From contig JAAOXY010000094.1 in the NCBI GenBank assembly GCA_018221065.1, positions 1 through 9,896 on the forward strand: 9,896 nt of DNA, in the 5' to 3' direction. Both the position numbers and the translations under genes were made by a program. Below are positions 1-4,622 of the stretch, in pieces. Below the pieces are notes generated by a model. It worked only from the letters and a program-made list of their open reading frames with translations, was not told the DNA's origin and searched no databases. Numbering within the stretch: the first letter of the stretch is position 1; every line of letters begins with the position of its first letter. The DNA is from Candidatus Aenigmatarchaeota archaeon. Its GTDB lineage: Archaea; Aenigmatarchaeota; Aenigmatarchaeia; Aenigmatarchaeales; Aenigmatarchaeaceae.

Positions 1-58
1 AAAATATTCCAGAAGATAGGTCTATTCCTCTATTGGTAGCATATAATATTTTTTCCAT
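1..58 (-). CDS. Partial N-terminus of an unrecognised protein, cut by left window edge
   Basis: An ATG on the minus strand at 58 opens a frame that stays open for 19 codons to the window edge and begins MEKILYATNRGIDLSSGIF. It starts 11 bases after the stop codon of the upstream paralogous gene. It is preceded by GGTGAT (positions 63-68), a perfect match to the archaeal anti-Shine-Dalgarno, four bases before the ATG. No TATA box lies at the usual distance, so it would be the downstream gene of an operon. The fragment is too short to recognise; it does not resemble the N-termini of the three paralogs upstream. Confidence 0.5.
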   Translation of the reverse strand, partial: MEKILYATNRGIDLSSGIF

Positions 59-69
59 TTTATCACCAA

Positions 70-603
70 CTAATCTGAACTCCCAATCTCATCGAGCATA
101 TAAGGTAACGCATAATCAGGAACAATCTGTGCAGGCAAAATTCTGTCATACGCTGCAAGCTTTCGTGTTTTTCTTTTCATCTCATGTTTATGCATATCTG
201 GATGGAAAAACTTTGCCATTTCTCCCACCTGTTTAGTGCTCCAAGAAAGAATTTGATTAATTCTAACATATTCCTTCATTCTAGTAATGCTCACGTTACT
301 AGTAATGACTTGTTTCATGAAAGCTTTTATTCTTTCAGCATCCTTTTCAGCGTTATTATGATCAATATTTGCCAAATTTTTATTATATTGTTCTGGATCT
401 AATTGCCATGCAACATATTTCATGGCATCATAATTGTTACCAAAAGTTTCTTTTGTTTCCTGATAATGAGGAGTATGATATAAAGAAAGATTGTGTATTC
501 TTGGGTTATCAAGGAATTTTTGAATCACTTCTCTTACAGCAGGATCTCTATCCATGTACATAAGACCACTTTCTATTGTCTTGCTGATATTACCAATTAC
601 CAT
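70..603 (-). CDS. Hypothetical protein, member A of a three-gene paralogous family
   Basis: I do not recognise this 177-residue protein. It has no signal peptide, membrane segment or known motif, is predicted mostly helical and is rich in charged residues. It is clearly paralogous to its neighbour (668-1189): both begin MV(I/L)G(N/D)ISK, share a central KY(V/A)AW..DP..YN motif, and share a C-terminal block with HP, KR(K/A).RK(L/I)A.Y and VPDY. I chose ATG at 603 rather than a TTG at 612, because a GTTTTTAT box (626-633) is centred 26.5 bases upstream, as for leaderless genes elsewhere in the window, and because the paralog starts at the equivalent ATG. It is probably a lineage-specific family; function unknown. 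Confidence 0.8.
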   Translation of the reverse strand: MVIGNISKTIESGLMYMDRDPAVREVIQKFLDNPRIHNLSLYHTPHYQETKETFGNNYDAMKYVAWQLDPEQYNKNLANIDHNNAEKDAERIKAFMKQVITSNVSITRMKEYVRINQILSWSTKQVGEMAKFFHPDMHKHEMKRKTRKLAAYDRILPAQIVPDYALPYMLDEIGSSD

Positions 604-616
604 AAAAAGCAATTGG

Positions 617-663
617 ATAGTATGGATAAAAACCTATTCAATACTAGAATTAACGTAAAACAA
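617..663. repeat. Copy 1 of a 47-bp repeated promoter region
   Basis: This segment matches 1203-1249 at 46 of 47 positions; the single difference is at 625 versus 1211. It lies directly upstream of paralog A and holds its TATA-like box plus about 30 bases of conserved upstream sequence. That sequence includes an ATTC-N7-GAAT inverted repeat (636-639 and 647-650). The flanking coding sequences have diverged far more than this repeat, which suggests either gene conversion or selection on the regulatory sequence. Confidence 0.85.
626..633 (-). promoter_or_regulatory. TATA box of paralog A
   Basis: GTTTTTAT on the minus strand, centred 26.5 bases from the A of the ATG at 603. This predicts a leaderless transcript. 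The identical octamer is found at the same distance before paralog B and about one base further from the ATG in paralog C. Confidence 0.65.
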
Positions 664-667
664 CGTA

Positions 668-1189
668 TTAGAAAAAAGAACCCTTATCACTACCAGGTAT
701 ATGATGCATAAGATAATCAGGAACAAGTGTTATTGGTGAAATTGATTCATAATCCGCAATCTTTCTATTTGCTCGTTTCTTTTCCAATGCAACAATTTCA
801 GGATGTATAATATTAGCCAATTCCCTCATTCTAGTAGCAGGACCAATCAATTTGTAATTTTTTGCAAAGTCTCTATGCTTATAGATGTTAGAGCCTTTTT
901 CCAGAACAAGCTTACTCCAAGAAACAATTCTATCTCTTATTTGATCAGCTTTTTCATTTTCTGATACTGATTTCTCATAATTATATGTTGCAGGATCCAT
1001 GCTCCACGCAGCATATTTTGCAAAGTCAGTATCTCCAAAATGATTTAAAATCATATAATTACGCTTATTGTCCTTCAGCATACCATTAGGACTGTCTAAA
1101 AAATATTCCACTGATTGTTTCATTGATGAACTTTTTTCAACATGTGTTAATCCATCTTCAAAACCTTTACTGATATCACCAAGTACCAT
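668..1189 (-). CDS. Hypothetical protein, member B of the paralogous family
   Basis: This 173-residue soluble protein of unknown function is the closest relative of the gene at 70-603. Shared features are the MVLGDISKGFEDG start, FAKYAAWSMDPATYN in the middle, and an RMRELANIIHPEI..LEKKRANRKIADYE block followed by LVPDYLMHHI near the C-terminus. A longer reading from ATG 1198 (adding MFF) is possible. I prefer 1189, because the TATA-like box at 1212-1219 is then 26.5 bases from the ATG exactly as in paralog A, and the alignment of the two proteins starts there. It has its own promoter, so the three paralogs are probably separately transcribed despite their tandem arrangement. Confidence 0.8.
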   Translation of the reverse strand: MVLGDISKGFEDGLTHVEKSSSMKQSVEYFLDSPNGMLKDNKRNYMILNHFGDTDFAKYAAWSMDPATYNYEKSVSENEKADQIRDRIVSWSKLVLEKGSNIYKHRDFAKNYKLIGPATRMRELANIIHPEIVALEKKRANRKIADYESISPITLVPDYLMHHIPGSDKGSFF

Positions 1190-1202
1190 AAAAAACATTC
1201 GA

Positions 1203-1249
1203 ATAGTATGAATAAAAACCTATTCAATACTAGAATTAACGTAAAACAA
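1203..1249. repeat. Copy 2 of the 47-bp repeated promoter region
   Basis: Near-identical to 617-663 (46 of 47). It occupies the gap between the stop of paralog C (1252) and the start of paralog B, and carries the TATA-like octamer at 1212-1219. Identity stops sharply at 1250. Confidence 0.85.
1212..1219 (-). promoter_or_regulatory. TATA box of paralog B
   Basis: GTTTTTAT on the minus strand, centred 26.5 bases from the A of ATG 1189. It decides the start codon in favour of 1189 over 1198. Confidence 0.65.
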
Positions 1250-1251
1250 GT

Positions 1252-1764
1252 CTAAATGTCAGAACCAAGATTTCTATGCTTAATATGTTTTAACATATCA
1301 TCAGGAACATCTGCCATCAGCTCTTCCATAGGCAATTTTGTCCAATGCTTTTCTATTTTGTAACGTTCTTCATCAATATCATGATCTTGAATATAGTATT
1401 TGGCATATGATGCATATTCTCGAACTTTTTCAACACCACCAAGCATATTAACCATGTGACCATCAGGCAGACTTCTAGGATTTATTTTAGGATTTAGATA
1501 AGTATGAACCAACAGAGTCCGTATTCGTGCATTTTCACTAATAGAAAGATATTCAAAATCTCTAATGAGGCTGGTGTTGTAAACATCACAAAATTCCATC
1601 CAAGCATGATATCTAGCATTGTCAAGCGTAGCATCGCGATTAAGCTTACCATTTTCATCAAATATGCCATATTCAGCTATTATTTCTTTCTTATAATCAA
1701 ATTTTGAAAGATTAGCTTTAGGTCTGCTTGCAACTTCAAACAATGCATCATCTCTGTCTACCAT
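1252..1764 (-). CDS. Hypothetical protein, divergent member C of the paralogous family
   Basis: A 170-residue soluble protein of unknown function, more distant from A and B but with the same landmarks in order. These are ARYHAWMEFCDVYN (compare KYAAW..DP..YN), a charged helical middle, EKVREYASYAKYYI (compare TRMRELANIIHPEI), and DVPDDMLKHI near the end (compare VPDYLMHHI). I use ATG 1764 (MVDRDDALFEV) instead of an upstream ATG at 1797. The extra residues would be a hydrophobic stretch read through the promoter, and a GTTTTTAT box at 1788-1795 is centred 27.5 bases upstream of 1764. The conserved MV start of all three family members supports this. Confidence 0.72.
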   Translation of the reverse strand: MVDRDDALFEVASRPKANLSKFDYKKEIIAEYGIFDENGKLNRDATLDNARYHAWMEFCDVYNTSLIRDFEYLSISENARIRTLLVHTYLNPKINPRSLPDGHMVNMLGGVEKVREYASYAKYYIQDHDIDEERYKIEKHWTKLPMEELMADVPDDMLKHIKHRNLGSDI

Positions 1765-1787
1765 AAGTAAATTATGGAAAGGTAATA

Positions 1788-1795
1788 ATAAAAAC
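1788..1795 (-). promoter_or_regulatory. TATA box of paralog C
   Basis: GTTTTTAT on the minus strand, the same octamer as before paralogs A and B, centred 27.5 bases from ATG 1764. Further upstream the sequence is not alignable with the 47-bp repeat apart from a few bases. Confidence 0.5.
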
Positions 1796-1827
1796 ACATT
1801 AGAAAACGTCCCACTTTTCGAAAGTGA

Positions 1828-1834
1828 TTTAATA
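1828..1834 (+). promoter_or_regulatory. Candidate TATA box for the six-cysteine gene
   Basis: TTTAATA is the only reasonable TATA-like element on the plus strand before the gene at 1988. It predicts a start near 1857 and therefore a leader of about 130 bases, unusually long for this window. A 9-codon frame (ATG 1870 to TAA 1899, MTGELENLY) preceded by GGTGA at 1859-1863 lies in that leader. Confidence 0.35.
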
Positions 1835-1974
1835 GTAATTTATCAACTATAGTCATAAGGTGAGTCGGAATGACTGGTGAATTAGAAAACTTGTATTAAG
1901 AAAGATTTCATTAGCCATAGCAGTCTATTTCTCAGGATTTTTCACAAAGCTAGTTCTGGCTCTCCTAAAAAAAT

Positions 1975-1983
1975 GGAGGTTGA
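1975..1983 (+). promoter_or_regulatory. Strong Shine-Dalgarno site deciding the start of the six-cysteine gene
   Basis: GGAGGTTGA lies eight bases (after the GGAGG core) before ATG 1988. It overlaps an earlier in-frame ATG at 1973, which therefore is unlikely to be the true start. Confidence 0.75.
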
Positions 1984-1987
1984 TAAA

Positions 1988-2293
1988 ATGACAATGTCAA
2001 AGATGGAACAATTGAAAGAGACAATCGAATGGTCAAAAACAGATTCACGTGAAAAATGCGAGTATATCTTGATGGATTCTCCAGATGGTACAGAAATGTA
2101 CTGTCCAGCATTGGAGATGTATCAGAAAACTGGTAAAACATACAGATCACGTGAATGTAAAGACAAAATAGGAAAAACAGCACCATGTGTACAAGAAGAG
2201 CCAACTTGGAAAGCAGTACCATGTTTCTCTGGGCGTAGTAGCTTTAGAGATTGTCCAATGTATAGATATCTTAAAGAACTTGAAGAGGCTTAG
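1988..2293 (+). CDS. Small six-cysteine protein of unknown function
   Basis: A 101-residue protein starting MTMSKMEQLKETIEW. I do not recognise the family. After a short N-terminal helix it holds six cysteines, in REKCEYIL, MYCPALEMY, RECKDKIG, APCVQEE, VPCFSG and RDCPMYRYL, with no histidine-rich motif. The spacing is not a classical zinc ribbon; the cysteines could bind metal or an Fe-S cluster, or form disulfides. A duplicated (S)RE(K)C element occurs at DSREKCEY and RSRECKDK. There is no signal peptide or membrane segment. The strong Shine-Dalgarno and the hairpin terminator make it a well-delimited monocistronic unit. One TTCACGTGAA decamer (2044-2053), like those near the ATPase, occurs inside it but is explained by the codons for SRE. 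Confidence 0.75.
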   Translation: MTMSKMEQLKETIEWSKTDSREKCEYILMDSPDGTEMYCPALEMYQKTGKTYRSRECKDKIGKTAPCVQEEPTWKAVPCFSGRSSFRDCPMYRYLKELEEA

Positions 2294-2311
2294 CCAGCCT
2301 CTTCTTTTTCT
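2282..2311 (+). terminator. Hairpin plus T-tract terminator of the six-cysteine gene
   Basis: A perfect 9-bp stem (GAAGAGGCT at 2282-2290 and AGCCTCTTC at 2296-2304) with a 5-base loop that includes the stop codon, followed by CTTTTTCTT. Hairpin terminators of this bacterial style are not the norm in archaea, where T-tracts usually suffice. Confidence 0.7.
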
Positions 2312-2407
2312 TATTATTACACCCTTTCGTGAGAGTTTGTTGTGAGACAAAACGCTATACTGCTTCCCACACCCTACCAGAGCCGAAATTGTCAAAAATA
2401 GGAAATC

Positions 2408-2414
2408 TTTATAT
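2408..2414 (+). promoter_or_regulatory. TATA box of the regulator-nuclease operon
   Basis: TTTATAT centred 37 bases before ATG 2448. It predicts a start near 2437, with an 11-base leader, placing the start at the centre of the palindrome 2429-2446. Confidence 0.6.
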
Positions 2415-2428
2415 CCATTAGAATGTAT

Positions 2429-2446
2429 ATGTACCACGTGGTACAT
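2429..2446. promoter_or_regulatory. 18-bp perfect palindrome, probable operator
   Basis: ATGTACCACGTGGTACAT is perfectly self-complementary, is centred on the predicted transcription start and ends one base before the ATG of a probable DNA-binding protein. This is the expected site for an autorepressor that blocks RNA polymerase. It shares only the CACGTG core with the TTCACGTGAA elements further right; the flanks differ. Confidence 0.65.
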
Positions 2447-2447
2447 T

Positions 2448-2786
2448 ATGAGACCAATACAAGACAAAACTAAGGTAAATATGATAATGATTTTGGAAGT
2501 TTTGCAAAAATATGGACAATTGAGCGTAAGAGGAATAGGTAGAGTCATCCAAAATCAGTATGGAAAGAAGATAAATCACAATACGATAAACCGAATTATA
2601 GATACGTATCTACCAGATTATGTAAATATTGTTGATTTCCAACAAACAACAGGAGCAAGGCTTAAATTGTGTTCACTCAAGCCAGAGTACATGGATATGA
2701 ATAGGGAAGAAACGGTAAGAAATATAGTCCAAAAGGCATTTGATAAGCATAAAATGAGGCTGAAGATACGTGGAAAGATTAACTAA
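2448..2786 (+). CDS. Probable winged-helix transcriptional regulator
   Basis: A 112-residue basic protein. Residues 10-55 look like a helix-turn-helix or winged-helix fold: a helix at NMIMILEVLQKYG, a second at SVRGIGRVIQNQYG, and a recognition helix at NHNTINRIIDTYL, followed by a possible wing (YVNIVDFQQTTGARLKL). The C-terminal 35 residues are helical and strongly basic. I infer the family from pattern only. It begins right behind an 18-bp palindrome and overlaps the following nuclease-like gene by 17 bases, so it probably represses its own operon. Phage- or plasmid-derived regulator-effector pairs have this layout, but no mobile-element gene is seen nearby. Confidence 0.7.
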   Translation: MRPIQDKTKVNMIMILEVLQKYGQLSVRGIGRVIQNQYGKKINHNTINRIIDTYLPDYVNIVDFQQTTGARLKLCSLKPEYMDMNREETVRNIVQKAFDKHKMRLKIRGKIN

Positions 2787-3138
2787 AGAGCAATATGAAG
2801 AATTTTGTAAATTTGCCAGAAAAATTACACTATCTCATAGAGAAAAACTTACAGGAAGAAAAGATCAATTACCAATAACATTTTATGTAAGACCTGCTAC
2901 AAAACATGATTCATATAAGAGAAAAATAGCTGAAAAGCTCAGAGATGAAGGAAAGACAGTATATGTTGAAAAACACTTGACTCTAGATGGTATTAAGATG
3001 AGACCTGATGTATGTTATTTTGAAGATGATAAATGGAACATAATTGAAATAGAGCATCTTGGATACCGTAAAAATAATATTTTCAAGAATTTTGAGAGAT
3101 TATCCAAAATAGCCAACATAACGGTTATTGATATTTGA
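2770..3138 (+). CDS. Predicted PD-(D/E)XK-fold nuclease-like protein
   Basis: 122 residues starting at GTG 2770, 17 bases inside the preceding gene, so translation is probably coupled. The second half has the helix-strand-strand-strand-helix-strand order of the PD-(D/E)XK fold: helix SYKRKIAEKLRDEG (48-61), strand KTVYVEKHL, then RPD (78-80) and VCYF, strand NIIEIE (90-95), helix NIFKNFERLSKIA, and strand ITVID. Candidate catalytic residues are E67, D80 and E93. The lysine of the usual E-X-K is replaced by glutamate (IEIE), so activity is uncertain; related variants such as E-X-Q are known in this superfamily. The N-terminus (EQYEEFCKFARK) is helical and unassigned. A DNA-processing or defence role under the adjacent regulator is inference. 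Confidence 0.6.
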   Translation: MERLTKEQYEEFCKFARKITLSHREKLTGRKDQLPITFYVRPATKHDSYKRKIAEKLRDEGKTVYVEKHLTLDGIKMRPDVCYFEDDKWNIIEIEHLGYRKNNIFKNFERLSKIANITVIDI

Positions 3139-3149
3139 GGTGAGGAAGG

Positions 3150-3177
3150 AGCTCAGAGAATCTTAATCTTTTGAGCT
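3150..3177. terminator. Possible bidirectional terminator between convergent genes
   Basis: AGCTCA (3150-3155) and TGAGCT (3172-3177) form an imperfectly extendable stem around a T-rich segment. This lies at the meeting point of the nuclease-like gene (stop at 3138, plus) and the OB-fold gene (stop at 3153, minus). The stem overlaps the last codons of the latter. Confidence 0.35.
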
Positions 3178-3500
3178 ATAATTTCAACAAAACCTTTGTA
3201 TTCATCTACCTTGCCCCTTACCTCAATATCCTGTCCACGTTCTATGGCATATGCATTATCCACAGATCCTTTGAATGCCACAACCTTTATCTCAGTGATA
3301 TCATCTGTGATCTTGATGAAAGTATGGCCATCATTAGTGGTATAAACAGACTCAACATTACCAGAAGCAGTGATAGTTCTACCCATATAGCTGCTCAAAT
3401 CATAAAGTGGAACAGTCATATCTCCAGAAACATCTGTTATGAACCACAGTGAAACTAGCCCTAAAACAGCAATTACGACCGATATCTTGACTATGTTCAT
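3153..3500 (-). CDS. Membrane-anchored OB-fold protein
   Basis: 115 residues from ATG 3500. Residues 4-22 form one hydrophobic helix (VKISVVIAVLGLVSLWF), probably a membrane anchor. Residues 40-115 resemble an OB-fold of the tRNA_anti or nucleic-acid-binding type: GRTITASGNVESV, HTFIKITDDITEIKVVAF, RGQDIEVRGKVDEYKGFVEIIAQKIKIL. Small archaeal membrane-OB proteins of this type are known but mostly uncharacterised; the OB domain may face outward. A longer reading from TTG 3527 would translate the repeat block and spoil the short N-terminus typical before an anchor, so I reject it. It follows thpR on the same strand with 54 bases between them. Its start codon is embedded in three units of the CGTGAA element that is reiterated near the ATPase gene. 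Confidence 0.75.
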   Translation of the reverse strand: MNIVKISVVIAVLGLVSLWFITDVSGDMTVPLYDLSSYMGRTITASGNVESVYTTNDGHTFIKITDDITEIKVVAFKGSVDNAYAIERGQDIEVRGKVDEYKGFVEIIAQKIKIL

Positions 3501-3524
3501 GTGAACATTACGTGAACGTTCACG
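3495..3524. repeat. Three-unit block of the CGTGAA element at the OB-fold gene start
   Basis: GTTCATGTGAAC (3495-3506), ACGTGAAC (3510-3517) and an inverted GTTCACG (3518-3524). Element centres are 11 and 12 bases apart, the same register as the large cluster at 4189-4622. CGTGAACGTTCACG (3511-3524) is a perfect 14-bp palindrome. The block covers the ATG (3498-3500) and the bases just upstream, so a protein bound here would obstruct transcription initiation of the OB-fold gene. Confidence 0.75.
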
Positions 3525-3554
3525 CAAGTCGTTTATTGACCAATATTGGTGGTA

Positions 3555-4106
3555 TTAGCCAAATTTAGCTTCATGAACAACAGTATATTGTGGTCCCTGT
3601 GGAGTAAGTTCAGATTTTATCAATTTGATAGAATTAGCTTTGAATTTACCAACGGATACGTCCTTATTATTTTCAATCATTTCAGACAGTGATTTATTAC
3701 CATTCTTAGACTTAATCCTACCTAATGTCAGATGAGCTTTGAATGTCCTTTCTTCTTCTCTAAAACCCATCTCTTTTGTCTTAGAATCAATAGCTTCAGC
3801 AAGGCCTAGCAATTCATTAGAACCATCTTTGACACCAAGCCACAATACCTTAATGTGGGTATTAGATGGAAATGCGCCCATTCCATTGATTTCAATATCA
3901 AATGCCTCGAATTTGTTAGATATTTCATCTAGTATTGCTGTGAGTTTGGGTATCTGATCTTCTGTGGTATCTCCTAGAAATTTGATGTTAAAATGAAGAT
4001 TTTCAGGCTCTACAAATTTGATATCAGATCCTTCTATTTCATACTGTATAGAGATTATCTCTGGTTTTAGTTCTTCGGGGATATCGATTGCAATGAATGT
4101 TCGCAT
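3555..4106 (-). CDS. thpR: RNA 2',3'-cyclic phosphodiesterase ThpR (LigT/2H family)
   Basis: 183 residues, the usual length of archaeal ThpR, a cytoplasmic 2H phosphoesterase that opens 2',3'-cyclic phosphates and can join tRNA half-molecules with a 2'-5' bond in vitro. The start MRTFIAIDIPEEL, then VEPENLH, the FLGD strand, the second catalytic motif HLTLGRIK (H125-x-T127), and the ending LTPQGPQYTVV are all typical. The first 2H motif reads H38-F-N40 instead of the usual H-x-T/S, a conservative but unusual change in an active-site position. The TATA box at 4128-4134 is centred about 25.5 bases from ATG 4106, giving a leaderless transcript. It is divergent from the ATPase gene across the repeat-rich region and lies upstream of the OB-fold gene. 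Confidence 0.92.
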   Translation of the reverse strand: MRTFIAIDIPEELKPEIISIQYEIEGSDIKFVEPENLHFNIKFLGDTTEDQIPKLTAILDEISNKFEAFDIEINGMGAFPSNTHIKVLWLGVKDGSNELLGLAEAIDSKTKEMGFREEERTFKAHLTLGRIKSKNGNKSLSEMIENNKDVSVGKFKANSIKLIKSELTPQGPQYTVVHEAKFG

Positions 4107-4127
4107 ATTATTGATTTACCGAGCCAA

Positions 4128-4134
4128 TATTTAA
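4128..4134 (-). promoter_or_regulatory. TATA box of thpR
   Basis: TTAAATA on the minus strand, centred about 25.5 bases from ATG 4106; leaderless geometry. Confidence 0.6.
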
Positions 4135-4188
4135 GCCTGATAATGCGTGAGATATGGAAGTTCTGATGGAATTTGTGAATTTAGAAAA

Positions 4189-4259
4189 TGTTCACGCGGA
4201 TGTTCACGAAACCTTCACGCGATGTTCACGTCGGCGAATCAGATGTTCACGTGAACATC
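4189..4259. repeat. Left iteron cluster, TTCACG orientation
   Basis: Five units beginning TGTTCACG or CCTTCACG start at 4189, 4201, 4212, 4223 and 4244, with steps of 12, 11, 11 and 21 (one degenerate unit skipped). All are in the same orientation. The last unit is part of GATGTTCACGTGAACATC (4242-4259), a perfect 18-bp palindrome. Confidence 0.85.
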
Positions 4260-4350
4260 ACCCAAAAACCATGACTTCCAATATACCCTAAAACCCACCG
4301 TTACAAATGACCAAAATTGGGTGGTGTAAATGTCACATTAGTATAACCTT

Positions 4351-4424
4351 CACGTGAACATGACGTGAACTTCACGTGAATATAACGTGAAGATGACGTG
4401 AAGATGTGAAGTTCACGTGAATAT
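4351..4424. repeat. Right iteron cluster, 11-bp tandem CGTGAA repeats
   Basis: Units of consensus VACGTGAANWT begin at 4351, 4362, 4373, 4384 and 4395, each exactly 11 bases, then a shortened 8-base unit at 4406 and a further full unit at 4414-4424. Three of them extend to full TTCACGTGAA palindromes (4349-4358, 4371-4380, 4412-4421). The direct repeats face opposite to the left cluster (4189-4259). Confidence 0.9.
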
Positions 4425-4463
4425 TCACAAAACCTTCACGTAGGCGATGAACTTCACGTGAAG
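4424..4463. repeat. Further iteron units with a 12-bp palindrome
   Basis: TTCACA at 4424-4429, TTCACG at 4435-4440 (11 bases on), then CTTCACGTGAAG at 4452-4463. The first two are in the orientation opposite to the 4351-4424 array. Confidence 0.75.
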
Positions 4464-4490
4464 AACCCTCACTTTCCACATGACCTCGGA

Positions 4491-4518
4491 ATTTTCGACC
4501 TTTGGTTCGATCGAAAAT
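4491..4518. repeat. Inverted repeat ATTTTCGA / TCGAAAAT
   Basis: ATTTTCGA (4491-4498) and TCGAAAAT (4511-4518) form a perfect 8-bp inverted repeat with a 12-base spacer. The right arm overlaps a second palindrome, TTCGATCGAA (4506-4515). It is the only strong symmetry in the region that is unrelated to the TTCACGTGAA element, and it precedes an A-rich stretch (4526-4537). Confidence 0.6.
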
Positions 4519-4541
4519 CGTATAACTCAAAAAATCTAAGA

Positions 4542-4559
4542 CATCTTCACGTGAAGATG
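4542..4559. repeat. 18-bp palindrome containing TTCACGTGAA
   Basis: CATCTTCACGTGAAGATG is perfectly self-complementary. It lies just upstream of the TATA box of the ATPase gene (4566-4574), where a bound protein could activate or occlude the promoter. Confidence 0.85.
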
Positions 4560-4565
4560 GCAAAG

Positions 4566-4574
4566 TTATATAAA
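4566..4574 (+). promoter_or_regulatory. TATA box of the ATPase gene
   Basis: TTATATAAA predicts a transcript start near 4596. It is sandwiched between the palindrome 4542-4559 and the iteron run 4579-4622. A GAAGGAGAA sequence (4595-4603) would sit at the very 5' end of the RNA. Confidence 0.65.
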
Positions 4575-4578
4575 CTGC

Positions 4579-4622
4579 CACGTGAATATTATGTGAAGGA
4601 GAAATGAACTTCACGTGAACAT
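4579..4622. repeat. Iteron run across the ATPase leader and start
   Basis: Four consecutive 11-base units start at 4579 (CACGTGAATAT), 4590 (TATGTGAAGGA), 4601 (GAAATGAACTT) and 4612 (CACGTGAACAT). The middle two are degenerate. The run spans the predicted RNA start, the Shine-Dalgarno-like GAAGGAG and the alternative GTG start at 4615, so DNA binding here should shut the gene off. Confidence 0.8.

Noticed and set aside
1812..1826. CACTTT-TCG-AAAGTG hairpin as a terminator
   Set aside because: It lies upstream of paralog C and of the six-cysteine gene, with no gene ending there and no T-tract; probably incidental.
2044..2053. TTCACGTGAA copy (and ATCACGTGAA at 2146-2155) as further initiator sites
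   Set aside because: Both fall inside a gene at codons for Ser-Arg-Glu, are 102 bp apart without 11-bp neighbours, and are adequately explained by coding sequence.
2335..2355. TTTGT/ACAAA stem upstream of the regulator operon as an RNA element
   Set aside because: Only five base pairs and upstream of the predicted transcription start.
2147..2548. 133-codon minus-strand frame
   Set aside because: Covers the six-cysteine gene's 3' end, its terminator, the operator and the regulator start in antisense; no start signals.
4189..4463. CRISPR array
   Set aside because: Repeats are about 11 bp, contiguous and palindromic, without unique spacers; not CRISPR.
4372..4614. 80-codon minus-strand frame between thpR and the ATPase gene
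   Set aside because: It is read straight through the iterons (repeated VHV, REV and VNFT-like residues) and has no promoter or ribosome-binding site; an artefact of the repeats.
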